Both the position numbers and the translations under genes were made by a program. A stretch of 64,000 nt of DNA, taken from positions 1-64,000 of the forward strand of contig CALYLW010000558.1 in the NCBI GenBank assembly GCA_944989445.1. The letters are read 5' to 3'. Position 1 is the stretch's first letter; every line of letters begins with the position of its first letter. Positions 22,955-35,122 of this stretch are shown here, one piece after another. This DNA comes from Ampullaceana balthica. Lineage: Eukaryota > Mollusca > Gastropoda > Lymnaeidae. The notes beneath the pieces are model-generated. The model was given only the letters and a program-made list of their open reading frames with translations, was not told the origin of the DNA and did no database searches.

Positions 22955-23703
22955 ATTCTTTCTAATAACGGCAATACTTGGGCCTTGGAAATAGCACAAC
23001 GGCATAATCGGGCGATGCGAATTTCGATTATGTCTATTACGATACCAACCAGTTACTTTGAAATTACTTGATCCTATTTTTAGAATGAAAATTGGTCGCT
23101 GAAATCTTCTGTCGAGTGATTAACTTCTACCTATGTGTAAAAATTGTACTCGAATGTTGATTTAGATATTTACTTAATTATTTCTTTGTTTTTGATTTTC
23201 GTTTCTAACGAATTATGTGTCAATAGAGAGATCTGACTGATTTTTCTTTTGTGCACCAAAATTAGGTAATACCGAGAATTTATTACGCTTGGGGAAAGAA
23301 GACATTGAATAATTTTACTTCACGCCAATATTTCCGAGACGTATAATGTTTATCTCGATACCAGCCTAAACGTTTTGGGTATTCGATACCTGGAAAAGTG
23401 TTGAGGATTCTAGGTCGTCTGTTTTAAGATTCTCGTGAGTTTGCTGTCAGTTTGATGAATAGCTGCTACTGACGGGACGGACACGAGCTACAGGACACGG
23501 CGGCTAGTCGCACGGCTTCCGTGCCGTCTATCATTATCAATGTACCGAACCAAACGTTCATCATTCTATTTATAGCACAATTCACACTATTGGATTTGCC
23601 TCCGACAACTGAAGATCACGTTATTTAACATATTTTTTGTTGTTGTTGTTCGGCCTGTGTTCTGATTTGGTTATTACATTATTTATTTACGACAAAACTC
23701 TTG
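22955..23703. other. Intergenic stretch with nothing recognised
   Basis: AT-rich sequence without repeats, transposon ends or convincing coding sequence. Confidence 0.4.
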
Positions 23704-23968
23704 GGGGCCGTCCATAAAGTACGTCACGCTATTTTTGACCATCTTTAACTCCCCCCTCCCCCCGTCACAAACTGTTACAAATCTTGGAACTTTAAGAATG
23801 TCCCACTTTCGAACAAAAATTATTTTTATTAACAAAATAATTAAAATTTAATATAAAACACCGTGACGTCACACATGGCCGGACCCCCCTCCCCCTGTCA
23901 CAAACTGTCACACTTTCTTACACCCCCTCCCCCCCCTCTGGAGCGTGACGTACTTTATGGACGGCCCC
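23704..23968. mobile_element. PIF/Harbinger-like MITE, copy C
   Basis: The inverted ends GGGGCCGTCCATAAAGTACG and CGTACTTTATGGACGGCCCC are flanked by a perfect 3-bp TTG duplication (23701-23703 and 23969-23971). It is 265 bp with no coding capacity, and is the same subfamily as copy B at 10466. Confidence 0.88.
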
Positions 23969-24414
23969 TTGTTCCCTTAATCATATATTCTAGGAAGCTT
24001 GCGCTGTGAGCACAAAAAGTTCCAATAACAAAAGTTGTTAAAACATGTTGAGTTGATCTCACCTTTTCGTGACATAATATCCCTTATTTATCATTTCTCT
24101 AGCACATCCGGGCAGCATGAAAGAACAACAGGAATGGCGCATCGGGTCAGGATAACAATGTGTTGTTGGCTAAGTTTTGTTTTGAAAAGATGAACCAATT
24201 GTTTGGTATTGTTTCCGTGGTGTTTGCCGCAAGTCTGCCATGGCACTAATTTTGATGATAGATCACTAGAAACAGAAGATAGATTTTCTTTAGATTATGG
24301 GTCACACTAAGCTGTCATACAGTGCTGAGAAGATACCTTTTATCGATAGTATACGAGCAGTGTATGTGGAAGTTGTCGCTCTTTTTGCGGACTGCCATAA
24401 CAATGGGAAATAAC

Positions 24415-24619
24415 CAGAGGCGTCACTAGGAGGGGTGCGGGTGGTGCGGAAAGCATCGGATGACACCATTACAAGGGGTGACACCAAAAGGTAAAATTAT
24501 GTAGATTCCCGTTATTTGGCACGGGCAGAGTCGGTGAAGGTCTATTGGGTAGGTAGTGAGGGGGGGGGTGATGCCAAGAGCTACCGCACTGGCTGACACC
24601 AACCCTAGTGACGCCACTG
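24415..24619. mobile_element. hAT MITE, CAGAGGCGTCACTAGG family, copy 1
   Basis: The ends CAGAGGCGTCACTAGG and CCTAGTGACGCCACTG form an imperfect inverted repeat. A perfect 8-bp target duplication, GAAATAAC, lies at 24407-24414 and 24620-24627. It is 205 bp and non-coding. A diverged second copy is at 39735-39931. Confidence 0.9.
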
Positions 24620-24767
24620 GAAATAACCTAGGGCTATCAGGGGTGATATTGCCTTCCTAAACCTTTTCTCCTTGTAAGTTATCTTTCTTGCGCAGCAAAA
24701 CTGTTTAAAATGCATGAAATAGTTTCACCGTTTTAATCCGTTTTGGAGTAATCAGCTGTTGGAAGCA

Positions 24768-24915
24768 AGTGCTAGACGCAGTGCTAGACACAGTGCTAGA
24801 CACAGTGCTAGACACAGTGCTAGACACAGTGCTAGACACAGTGCTAGACACAGTGCTAGACACAGTGCTAGACACAGTGCTAGACACAGTGCTAGACACA
24901 GTGCTAGACACAATG
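24768..24915. repeat. 12-bp minisatellite
   Basis: About 12 copies of AGTGCTAGACAC run in tandem, almost identical, with degenerate units at both ends. Both strands are open because the unit is four codons long; the frames are not genes. Confidence 0.95.
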
Positions 24916-24955
24916 TAATACATAGTGTGAAACAATGCTTTCAACACTAATTTGA

Positions 24956-25366
24956 ATAAAATATTTAAAAAATCTTTTTTTTAAAAGGACACGGTTTTAT
25001 TTACATATAGAAAATGCACTAAAAAGAAGAAAATAAAAATTTTCAATCCGTGAACCTATTGACTGCACAACTCATTTCTTATTGCAACTACTCTTTTGCA
25101 TATAGATAAATATTTCTAATTAATATGATAGTAGCATGTATATGATCAAAGTTGTGAAACTTTAAATGTTTATTAATATTCATATAAATTTGTATTTATG
25201 TTTCGCAGCTTTGTACATGATTGCGAGTTGTCATGAGGGCCCCACGCTTTTATGTGCAGTCGATAGGTTCACGGATTGAAAATTTTTATTTTCTTCTTTT
25301 TAGTGCACTTTCTATATGTAAATAAAAGCGTGTCCTTTAAAAAAAGATTTTTTAAATATTTTATTT
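24956..25366. repeat. Foldback palindrome, copy 1
   Basis: The left arm (about 24956-25068) and right arm (about 25250-25366) are near-perfect reverse complements. Paired landmarks are CACTAAAAAGAAGAAAATAA and its complement, and CAATCCGTGAACCTAT and its complement. The left arm lacks about 26 bp (ATAAAAGCGTGGGGCGCCCA and flank) that the copy at 37381 keeps. A single-stranded form would make a long hairpin. Confidence 0.85.
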
Positions 25367-25514
25367 TCTACTTTTTAGTAACACAATTTTTTAATCAATT
25401 TTTTGAAATAATCAACTCAATTTAATTAGTCAAACTTCGTTGTCTATAACTTAAATGTGATAGTGGTAAAAAGATAGATTATTAATTACAAATTTATGTA
25501 TTTAAAAAATAACA

Positions 25515-25600
25515 GTTTCCCCAACTGAAAATTGAACCCAGTACCTCCAGGTCGAAAATCCATTAAGCTAACAATTGGGCCAACTAGGCTACACAAATAC
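25515..25600 (-). ncRNA. tRNA-like SINE head, copy 1
   Basis: On the minus strand TAGCCTAGTTGG matches the A-box consensus of RNA polymerase III promoters. About 45 nt later, GGGTTCAATTTTC is a decayed B box. The spacing fits a tRNA. It does not fold as a clean tRNA and the B box is degenerate, so I call it a tRNA-derived SINE head or tRNA relic. The same sequence recurs at 37968-38053. Confidence 0.5.
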
Positions 25601-25779
25601 CAGTTGTTTCTCTTGTATTATCATGTCAATTTAGATTTAGTTACGAATTACTGAGCTGTTTAACACCTGGAATGTCGTCATCCATGGCTGGTTGTGAACT
25701 CCGGTGACATTCACGTGAAAGTCAAGAATAGCACGGATACTGATTATATATAAAGATTAACGTAAAAATGCATTTATTT

Positions 25780-25955
25780 AATTACGGTACATTCGATCGA
25801 TCTGAAATTTTGATACAATGTATTGTCATCCAATATCTATCTGTGGTAAAATTGTGAGATCTCTAGGACCATCAGAAGTGGTTTAATTTTACGTTACAAG
25901 ATTTGACGGATAAAACATACACACACAGTGAGTTAAATAAAAGCTTATAAAAATA
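25780..25955 (+). repeat. Dispersed module R1, copy 1
   Basis: The module reads CGGTACATTCGATCGATCTG, then TTGTCATCCA, CTATCTGTGGTAAAA and GGACCATCAGAAGTGGTTTA. Other copies are at 28325-28510, 28620-28810, 28845-29020, 38240-38400 and, inverted, 40730-40915. Several copies end near GAGTTAATAAAACGTG or GAGTTAAATAAAAGC. It has no coding capacity. It is probably the conserved end of a non-autonomous transposon that I cannot classify. Confidence 0.7.
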
Positions 25956-27035
25956 GACACCACTGAGTTTAAGTTCCTGGTTTATCTTTAAAACGTTTTA
26001 AAGTGAAACATGAAATGCCATCAATGAACCAGCTAGTAAACCGGTCATTTTTTGATACAGCGGCGTCGACGCTCCACTGAAGGGGTGGAGGCATTATTTT
26101 GAAGTATGGCATAATCGTCACCAATAGAGATTTTTGTTGGTTTTAAGAGGTTTCAAAAATCTACCTTCATCCGGGGTAGTAGTAATCTACTATTATGCTT
26201 CCTGTTAAAGGGAAGAAATGCCGGATAAGATTGCTGAAATTCCCTCCCCTTTTTAAACGCTGTGAAAACTTTATGACATCCTCATTTTTATTTAAAGTTT
26301 AAATATATCAAGTATTATGTTAATAAAGAACAGTCATTTCGGAGATGCCCATTTCAATTTTTAAATACTTGTATTTTCATATCTATCTTAATTTTTCTTA
26401 AAATTTTATTGGCATACACATTCATAGCTAATATCTTAAATGGCAACTAAGAAAAAAATGAAGTTACGTGTAAAAGCCGTTAAAAATTTGTAACATTACA
26501 GAATGAACAATGAAAAAAATGTTTAATGAGTTTCGTTGAATGTCGAGGGGGTAAATTAAGGTAACATTTTCCTATTTTCCCCTTTCCTTATAACTCAGGG
26601 TAATTTAAATAATAATTCTAAATTGGACATCTTTATACTTTCAGCGCGTGCCTAATTTCTAAAATACCGGAAATGACATTTTGTCACAATGTAAGTGCAT
26701 TCAAATGTTACAGCCCTATTATTATTATTTTTAAGATATGCTGACTTTAACAGATTATTATTAGCTCGATACGTGTATGTTTCTTGGTGTACGGCTTTGA
26801 AAGTAACACAAATTTTACCTTTTAAATAAAAAAAGAATTAGTAATTAATTTACCCATGATGTTGTAGTATTGGCACTCCTATTTTAAGGAAGTGTATCAT
26901 TTATTATTTTATTTTACTATACTTATCGAGTTCAACGACTTGAACTTACACAGTGAATGTAAAAACATTAAAATTTAGATGAAATAACTACACGACTATT
27001 TGGAGTCATAAATCAATCTATATACATCTATATAG
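25956..27035. other. Intergenic AT-rich stretch
   Basis: I see no gene, tandem repeat or matched transposon termini in this stretch. Confidence 0.4.
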
Positions 27036-27542
27036 TTTTAAAAAACCGTAAAAAGAACAAGTTTTTGACTATAAATCCTTTATTTACGAGAAGCAACTAA
27101 AAGAATGTTCATTATAATACGCAGAGCAAGACCATCCAAAAATACAAATTGTAGTTGTGTCGTAAAACATGTTTAATATAATGCGCACCGATCAGGAATA
27201 TGTTTATAAAAAGTGTTGTCAATAAAATACGCACCTTATTGCGCGACAGAAAGGTTGTTCAATATAATGCGTACCCTTACACTCTATCTCAAAAAATAAC
27301 ATGATACTTAGGAATAAATAAAATAATCTAAAAAATCAATAATTCAATTACGGTACATGTGATCGATCTGAAGTTTTGATACATTGTTTTTATCATCGGT
27401 ACAAAACTGCCTGCAAAATTTCAGCTCGCTAGCTTACGAGGAAGTGGGTTAAAAATTGATCCAAAGTTTTGGCGACAAGCAAGGGTGCAAGGGTTCAAGG
27501 GTGCAAGCAAGCAGACACCACGAGTTAATATAAAGGATTTAA
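27036..27542 (+). repeat. Dispersed element R2, copy 1
   Basis: About 500 bp is nearly identical to 41593-42092. Landmarks are GTTTTTGACTATAAATCCTT, AAGACCATCCAAAAATAC, TAATATAATGCGCACCGATC, GCGACAGAAAGGTTGTTCAA, GATCGATCTGAAGTTTTGAT and CACGAGTTAATATAAAGGA. It shares the GATCGATCTGAAATTTTGAT core with R1 but has a different 3' half. A second, shorter copy follows at 27590-27775. It is non-coding. Confidence 0.75.
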
Positions 27543-27589
27543 AAATAACATGATACATAGAGATAAATAAAATAATCTAAAAATTCAAT

Positions 27590-27775
27590 AATTTAATGAC
27601 AGCACATGCGATCGATCTGAAATTTTGATACATCGTTTTTATCATCGGCACAAAATTGCCTGCAAAATTTCAGCTCGCTAGCTTACGAGGAAGTGGGCTA
27701 AAAATCGATCCAAAGTTTGGGCGACAAGCAAGCAAGGGTTCAAACAGACACCACGAGTTAATATAAAGAATTTAA
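27590..27775 (+). repeat. Dispersed element R2, 3' part
   Basis: It repeats the right half of the preceding element: GATCGATCTGAAATTTTGAT, GCAAAATTTCAGCTCGCTAG, GAGGAAGTGGGCT and CACGAGTTAATATAAAG. The 5' half is missing. Confidence 0.7.
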
Positions 27776-27777
27776 TT

Positions 27778-28114
27778 AATAGAGGTAAAAGATTATTAAA
27801 AACCACGTTTTTATAAGTGTACTAAAAAGAAGAAAATTTTAAAACTAATAAGTTCAAGTACTTTCATATAATATGACTAAAAACGTTGGGCGGGCGCTTA
27901 TGAGGTTTTACATTTGCAGTTCACTCATTCTCTCACTTATAGATGTCTTTTTTGCCTTCTTAGTTATAAATCTTTAATTTTTATACCAAACACCCGCCCC
28001 ACGTTTTTAGTCATATCTTACGAAAGTACTTGAACTTATTAGTTTTAAATTATTTTCTTCTTTTTAGTACACTTATAAAAACCTGGTTTTTAAAAATCTT
28101 TTTTTACCTCTATT
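27778..28114. repeat. Second foldback palindrome
   Basis: Arms at about 27778-27905 and 27980-28114 are reverse complements over more than 100 bp. Paired landmarks include GTACTAAAAAGAAGAAAAT, TAAGTTCAAGTACTTTC and GACTAAAAACGT. The arm motif resembles that of the foldback at 24956, so the two families are related. The spacer is about 75 bp. Confidence 0.8.
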
Positions 28115-28324
28115 TATTTTATTCTTTTTACAACACTTACAAAAACGTGTTTTTTTTAATATTTTTTTTTAACTCTATTTTTTTTAAATACCAAACACCT
28201 CATCAGCACCCGCCCAAAGTTTTAAAAACAAGGTGATGTGGTCACGGGGTGAACTCATCGATGTCAACAAAAGCAGACGGTACAGATGCTTATTTATAGA
28301 TAAACTAAAAGGTTCAATAATTTA

Positions 28325-29020
28325 ATAAAGGTACACTCGATCGATCTGAAATTTTGACACAATGCATTGTCATCCAAGATCTATATGTGGTAAAATTTTG
28401 AGATCTCTAGGACCATCAGAAGTGGTTTAATTTTTCGTTGGCAGATTTGAAACATTGTGGACAGACAAACAAACAAATCCACAGGAACGAAAAGCGCGTT
28501 TATAAAACGTGGTTAAATAACAAAACGATGAGGTCACGGGGTGAAATCGCCACGTGAAATGAAACTACGGCAGGCGGGTACAGATGATTATATTAAGATA
28601 AACTAAGAAATGCGTTAATTTCATTACGTTACATTTGATCGATCTGAAATTTTGAGACAATGTATTTTCATCCAAAATCTATCTGTGGTAAAATTTTGAG
28701 CTCTCTAAGACCATCAGAAGTGGTTTAATTTTACGTTGGCAGATTTGAAAAATTGTGGACAGACAAACAAACAATCTACAGGAACGAAAGCCAGTTAATA
28801 AAACGTGGTTAATATAGATAAACTAAAAAGTTCAATAATATAATAACGATACATTCGATCGTTCAATCAATGCATTGTCATCCAAGATCTATCTGTGGTA
28901 ACATTTGAGATCTCTAGGACCATCAGAAGTGGTTTAATTTTACTTTGGCAGATTTGAAAAATTGTGGACAGACAAACATACAAATCCACAGGATAGAAAG
29001 CGAGTTAATAAAACGTGTTT
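28325..29020 (+). repeat. Three tandem R1 modules
   Basis: Three R1 copies lie head to tail at about 28325-28510, 28620-28810 and 28845-29020. Each has a GGACCATCAGAAGTGGTTTA core and a GTGGACAGACAAACA tail. The third has lost part of its GATCGATCTG start. Confidence 0.75.
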
Positions 29021-31542
29021 TAAAAAATGAATGTATGTCTGTGTGCATGTCCTTTATAGCTGACTAAACCATTCATCCGATCATCATGAAACTTTTGGAG
29101 ACTGTTGAGTACGCACCTGGAATGGTAACTGGGAAATTTTGTTTCTAAATTTCAGGGCCCATAATGTCATGTTTTGCTTATATGAGCTATATATAATTTA
29201 GTTTAAGCGCTAGCTACTGTGTAAATTGATGGATCTTAACCAAACTTTGTATATAAAAATTTGATAGCCAATATTAAAACACTTAAGGGCACGGAACTCC
29301 TAATAGTCATTCTTTCGGGGCTGGGGGCCCAAAAAGTACTTTTTCTTAAACGTTTAAGATTTTATTCACAATTCAATTATTAACAATCTTGACAAATAAT
29401 GACACATGTATCCATTATTATACAGATTGAAATGAACAGATGTTTTGAACTTTATATCTTGCACTGAATGGGCCCCGGGGGCCCTTAATGTCGTTTTTTT
29501 GCTTATATGAGCTATATAAAAATTAGTTTATGCGTTAGCTACTGAGTAAATTAATGGATCTTAACCAAAATTTGTATACAAAAACTTAGTAGCCCATATT
29601 AAAATAATTACGGTTTCTGAACTTCTAATGTCATTTTTATTTGGGGCCGGGGGCCCCAAATGTATTTTCTTCGTATATGTTTAAGATATTTCCCCATTCA
29701 ATTTTTCACGATCTTGAGGAATATATCTATGAGGAAACTGAATTAAATGAACAGGTTTTTGAAATTGACACATTTCACTGAATGGGCCCAGGGGCCCCTA
29801 AATGACGTTTTTCCCCTTATATTAGCTGTATAAAAATTAGTATTCTCGTAAAATACTGAGAAAATGAATGGATCTTAGCCCATCTTAGTATATACTATAG
29901 GGCACTGAACTCCTAATTTTCAATCCCTTGGGGCAGGGGGCCCAAAATGTATTTTTTAGTAAATGTTTAATATTTTATCGTCCATTCAATTTTTAACAAT
30001 ATTGAGAAATATAAATAAATGTATGTATTTTGAAATTTATTCAAATGAACATGTGTTTCGCACTTTATTTCTTGAGATAATTGGGCCCTCTGGCCCATAA
30101 TGTCGTTTTTGCTTATATGAGGTATATAGAAATTAGTTTATGCGTTAGCTATTGAGTAAACGAATGGATCTTAACCAAAATTTGTATACAAAAACTTGGT
30201 AGCCCATATTAAAATACTATAGGGCACAGAAATTCAATTTTCCGTTCCTTCGGGGCCGGGGGCCCCAAATGTCTTTTCTTCATATATGTTTAAGATAGTA
30301 ATCCCCATTCAATTTTTCACGATCTTGAGGAATATATCTATGAGGAAACTGAATTAAAATGATTTTTTTTTAATTGACATCTTTCACTGAATGGGCCCAG
30401 GGGCCCCTAAATATCGTTTTTCTCCTTATATTAGCTGTATAAAAATTAGTATTAGCGTAAGATTCTGAGAAAGTTAATGGGTCTTGACTCATCTTAGTAT
30501 ATAACAACTCAAGGGTCTATATTTTAATACTATAGGTCATAGAACACCTAATTTTCATTCCCTAGGGGCAGGGGGGCCAAAATGTCTTTTTAAGTAAATG
30601 TTTAATAGTTTATCGCCCTGTCAAATTTTACCAATATTGAGAAATATATATAAATGTATGCATTTTGAAATGTATTCAAATGAACATGTGTTTCGCACTT
30701 TATTTCTTGCAATAATTGGGCCCTGGGGCCCTTACTGTCGTTTATTTGCTTATACGAGCTATTTAAAATTATTTTATGCGTTAGCTAGTGAGTAAATGAT
30801 TGGATATTAACCAAACTTTGTATACAAAAACTTGGTAGCCCATATTAAAATACTCAAGGTTTTTGAACTTCTAATGTCATTTTCTTCGCTGCCGGAGGGC
30901 CCCAAAATGTCTTTTTTCATATATGTTTAAGATATGTTTGCCATTCACTTTTTAACGATCTTGATAAATATATCCATGATGAAACTGAATTGAAATGTAA
31001 AGGTTTTTGAAATTGACATCTCGCAGCGAATAGGCCCGGGGCCCCTTTATGTCGTTTTATTCACTGTATTAGCTATATTAAAATTAGTTTAAGCGTTAGA
31101 TAATGAGAAAATAAATGGATTTTGCCTAAAGTTAGAATATAAAAACTTAAAAGCCTACAATATATTACTGTAGGGCACTGAACTCCTAATGTCCATTCTC
31201 TCGGAGCTGGGGGGGGCTCAAATGTCTTTTTTACTGCATGGTATCAATTTAATTCCCCACTCTATTTTACATGACATTGAGAAATTTAGCTTGAGTACAA
31301 TGGCAATAAAAAAATTTAAATTATCACTTATTTTTTGGCTGGGCCCCTTAGTATCGTTTTTCCTTTTGTAAGCTTTTTAATTATTAATTTATTTATCAGT
31401 TTGCTATTAAAGTTGGACTTTTTTTTTGCTCACTGCCCCGAAGGTTTCTGACATAATTCATTTAAAACATGCCAATCATTGGTTTCTTTCAATTTATTCC
31501 TTTTTTAATTAGATCGTTGCAACGCACAACGGGTCTGCTAGT
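29021..31542 (+). mobile_element. Helitron-like element built of about 310-335-bp units
   Basis: The 5' part reads ATGTCTGTGTGCATGTCCTT then CATCCGATCATCATGAAACT, a start often seen in animal Helitron-like repeats. The 3' part reads GCAACGCACAACGGGTCTGC followed by TAGT, compatible with a CTAG end next to T. Between them (about 29150-31400) are about seven diverged units, each with GGGCCC-rich landmarks. Two unit types alternate: one with TGCTTATATGAGC, one with CCTTATATTAGCTGTATAAA. No Rep/helicase gene is present. The class is inferred from the end motifs only. Confidence 0.5.
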
Positions 31543-33028
31543 TTATTATAAAAATATTTTTACATATTTTACTAGCTTCCGCTCGTGATCGTTAAAATAT
31601 GTTATTCAAAAGGATGATATAAATGAAGATAAATAATTAGCACAATAATTCCTCTATCTAGAACTTCTAATAGTCACCCTCCTACGAATCGTCCTAAAGA
31701 CATTTTAATACCCCCCCCCCTTTTCCCACCTTTTTCCACAACAGCTGCTATTTTGTAAGACAGGCTGGTCGTTCGTGACACCTCCCAGGATCATTACAAG
31801 ACGGCGATGTCTCGGTCCATTCCAGCGTTGTGTTGTGTGGCACGATATAAAACCAATTAAACAGAATATCCGTGCACATCCGTGGCAGCCTTGCCATCAG
31901 TATCTGGTGCCTCTTGTTTTATGTATTTAACTACACTTTCTGGATTTCAAACCCTTGTGTCATGTGTCATATGCTGACAGCATTAACTAATCGACACACG
32001 AATCATTTGAAAGGCGATCTTATCTTATCTATTACAGACGCTACTTCTATAAAGAAGATTATGGCGTCATATGCTTATCCATGGCTTATATCTAGGCTTG
32101 CTTTTTTATTAGAGTTTTAAATGTAGATAAAGTGTTGGTTTTCCTAGTTTGATCAGGCAACCCTTTATGACCACGAATTCAATACTGGAAGAACGATAAT
32201 TTGTATGTGTTTGTTCTTGCTTACGGAATTAGAAAAGTGTTTTTATCCTTATGTCTATCCGAGGGTTGTGTTAGGTTATATTTGTGTTGTATTTCCAAGT
32301 TAAATTAATTGAATTAAGTTTAAGTATTATTAATACTTTGCTCTTTGTTCTTCCATTCTCTAGTTTTTCTATGCTTACTTCTCTTGTAAATAAGTTTTGA
32401 ATATTCTGCAGTAATAATCCTTGCTGCTCTTTTTCGAAAGCTTGTCGTTTTGAATAATTCATCCCATTCTCCACCAACCTCTTTTTTTCAGTCCTATTTC
32501 ATCATATTTGTCAAAATCGCATGCTATGATAAGGGTGGACCATACGGTGTGAGCACACAGCTTTTGTTATCTCTAGGAATACTGTATATGAAGACGGAAC
32601 TGAGGGTCAATAAAAAAATAATTCCGCTATATATAAAGTATATTGTTTATTCCGTCTCATAGATTAGTGTGGTAAACTCTATAAACAGGGTCAACATGAA
32701 CTCTTTGTCTTAAATGTATATTATTATTCTTAATAAATTGTCATCGTCTTGTATCTGTTCCGTGTAAAGCCTTGTCACTCCGCACAGTCGCTAGATAATA
32801 TCGTTAAAGAATTGTTATACACCGGTAATTAGTAGCCCTCAGCTATATTTATTTATTTATTTGTTTGAGATGAGGTCCAAGCAAATGTTTTATAAAACTG
32901 GAATTAACTGACGCAGGTACGCTCACTAAAACTAATGCACACATAATACTCGTATGTTCGATTGACAAAGCGAGGTTGGAACGCCCCGTGAAGACGTAGT
33001 TCCTTTCCGAAAAGTGTAGGCCTCTAAG
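31543..33028. other. Intergenic stretch
   Basis: AT-rich with a C-run at about 31710. The sequence TTATCTTATCTATTACAGAC near 32020 repeats that at 22478 and is likely a short dispersed repeat. Short open frames (31872-32120 and others) have no recognisable content. Confidence 0.4.
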
Positions 33029-34523
33029 CAGTGGCGTAGCGAGAGGGTGCAAGGGGTGCAAATACCCCGGGCGGCACTTTGTTAGGGGCGGCAAATTCCT
33101 CGTCATTAATTAGCTTCTAAGAATGACGAAAAATTTACGTGGGCATTTTCATCAAAATATATTGATTACCAATTAAGAAATTGATTTTAAAAAAATAGAA
33201 GATATCAAGTAACTATCTTAAAACTTAAACTATTTGAACGATTCTACTGCCAAAATATCAAAATCCATACTGGATATACATTATTCTGATATTTCTGAAC
33301 TGAAAAACCAAGAGGCTTAAGTAGTAAGACAACGTGGCAATGTTCTGCTGGTAAATTAATTGATTATTCAAATTTGACAGCCGCCTATGTTGTAGAAGCG
33401 AAAATTACTCTACCGATCATTTTAAGCATGAGCCAATTGAATGCCCAGGGCAGCAAATGTTAGGGACGGTGAATTCATTATTGTAATTAACTTCTAAAAA
33501 TGAAAAACCTTAAATATTAAAATAAAGTTTAATGAAATAAACGTTTTTGCAAATGAAAGGAATGATAAATCGGATAAAAAGAATACAATATTAAAACAGA
33601 ACAGAAAACCAAATAAAGTGGCAAAACGTTCTTGTTAGAATGTTAGAATCTTTAACATTATTAAATCCTAACTAAATAGAATCTGGCTTTCCGAGGTTAC
33701 AGAGAGGACAATAATAATGCAATTAAACGCAATGTACTGGAACTGATGCATCTGCTAAAATATTACGATCCACTGCTTCCAGAAATCATGTGAAGAGGGG
33801 TAAAGAATTTGTAACCTTAAATTTGAAAATGAGCTTATTGCAGTTTTATGAGATACAGTGGGCAAAAGATCATCTTTCGGTTCCAAAACACGAAATATTA
33901 AAATGAATCTGAACCTCTGTTAATAATTATTCATGGCTGGAATTATACAGGAGCTCAATAAAGGCTCAAAGACATCAATCTCTATGTCTAGTTTGTATTT
34001 TTCTCATATAGTTCATTAAATCTGATTTCTTTACGTGCTGCTCCAAATGAAAAGAACACTTTTTGATACACTGAAAATGCTTTGCAATGGCTAGTCACAG
34101 AGAAACTAATGGGATGCTTAAAAGATGGTTTGGCGTTTGCTAAACTTTCATGTGGAACGTTATTATTTTAATGGAATATTCCAGTCAAAGAACGAGAAAG
34201 CAAATTATTGTCAATCAAAGAGATACGTAGCCCTGTTATGTAGGAAAACTGTCGAGAAGAAAGTTGTATTCTTCATAAGATGAGATTACTGTAGAAATTC
34301 ATGCGAGGCTTTTGCAGATATGGAATTCAAAAAACAAATATAATTTTCGAACACCAGTTAAACTACTGGAATTTGAAATTTTCCCAAAAAATTAGAGTAC
34401 TTATTTCACATGTGATTATAACTGTCAATTTCATCACGCGTAAATAAAATGAAATAGTGAATTCAAACCGATATGATTTATTCAAGTTTATAAGATATTT
34501 AGGTTTTACGCTACCTTGCCTAA

Positions 34524-34948
34524 GGGGCCGTCCATAAATGACGTCACATGATTTTGGCAGATTTTACCTACCCCCCCTCCCCGTTTCCTCCCTCGTCACA
34601 CGTCGTCACAAAAACTTAGACCCCCCTTCCAATATGACGTCACAAAGCTCCCCCCTCCCCATAAAAGCCGTATTTTCTATTTGGAAATGAGCATGTTTCA
34701 AATCACATTTTTTGTCATTTAAAGATGTAGGCCTACTCTAATATCGTAATACGCGTGAAGCTATGTAAAACGTCATTAAATAATGTGTAAGAAATCAAAT
34801 ATTTAAATGGAAATTTTATTTCAATATGCGTTAAATTTTGTTAAATTAATTAAACAACCCCCTCCCCCTAGTCACACATATTCACAAATGTGTGAACCCC
34901 CACCCCCTTTCCTAAAATACCTGCGTGACGTCATTAATGGACGGATCC
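34524..34948. mobile_element. PIF/Harbinger-like MITE, copy D
   Basis: The inverted ends GGGGCCGTCCATAAATGACG and GACGTCATTAATGGACGGAT have a 3-bp TAA duplication (34521-34523 and 34949-34951). It is 425 bp, the longer ATGACGTCAC subfamily shared with copy A. It is nested in the hAT at 33029. Confidence 0.85.
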
Positions 34949-35122
34949 TAATATGATTTCATTACTTGGAATATTCCTTAAAACTGCCATAAATAATGCC
35001 AGCTGTAAGAGCAGTATCTCTAAAATAAAGTTAACGAAAACGTAATAACTATAAATAATGAATACACAAAGATTGACTAATATATATATATATTATCTTG
35101 AGAACGAGGCTAAGCCTAACAG

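Noticed and set aside
24705..24950. Open frames SARHSARH and STVSSTVS on both strands
   Set aside because: Both come from the 12-bp minisatellite.
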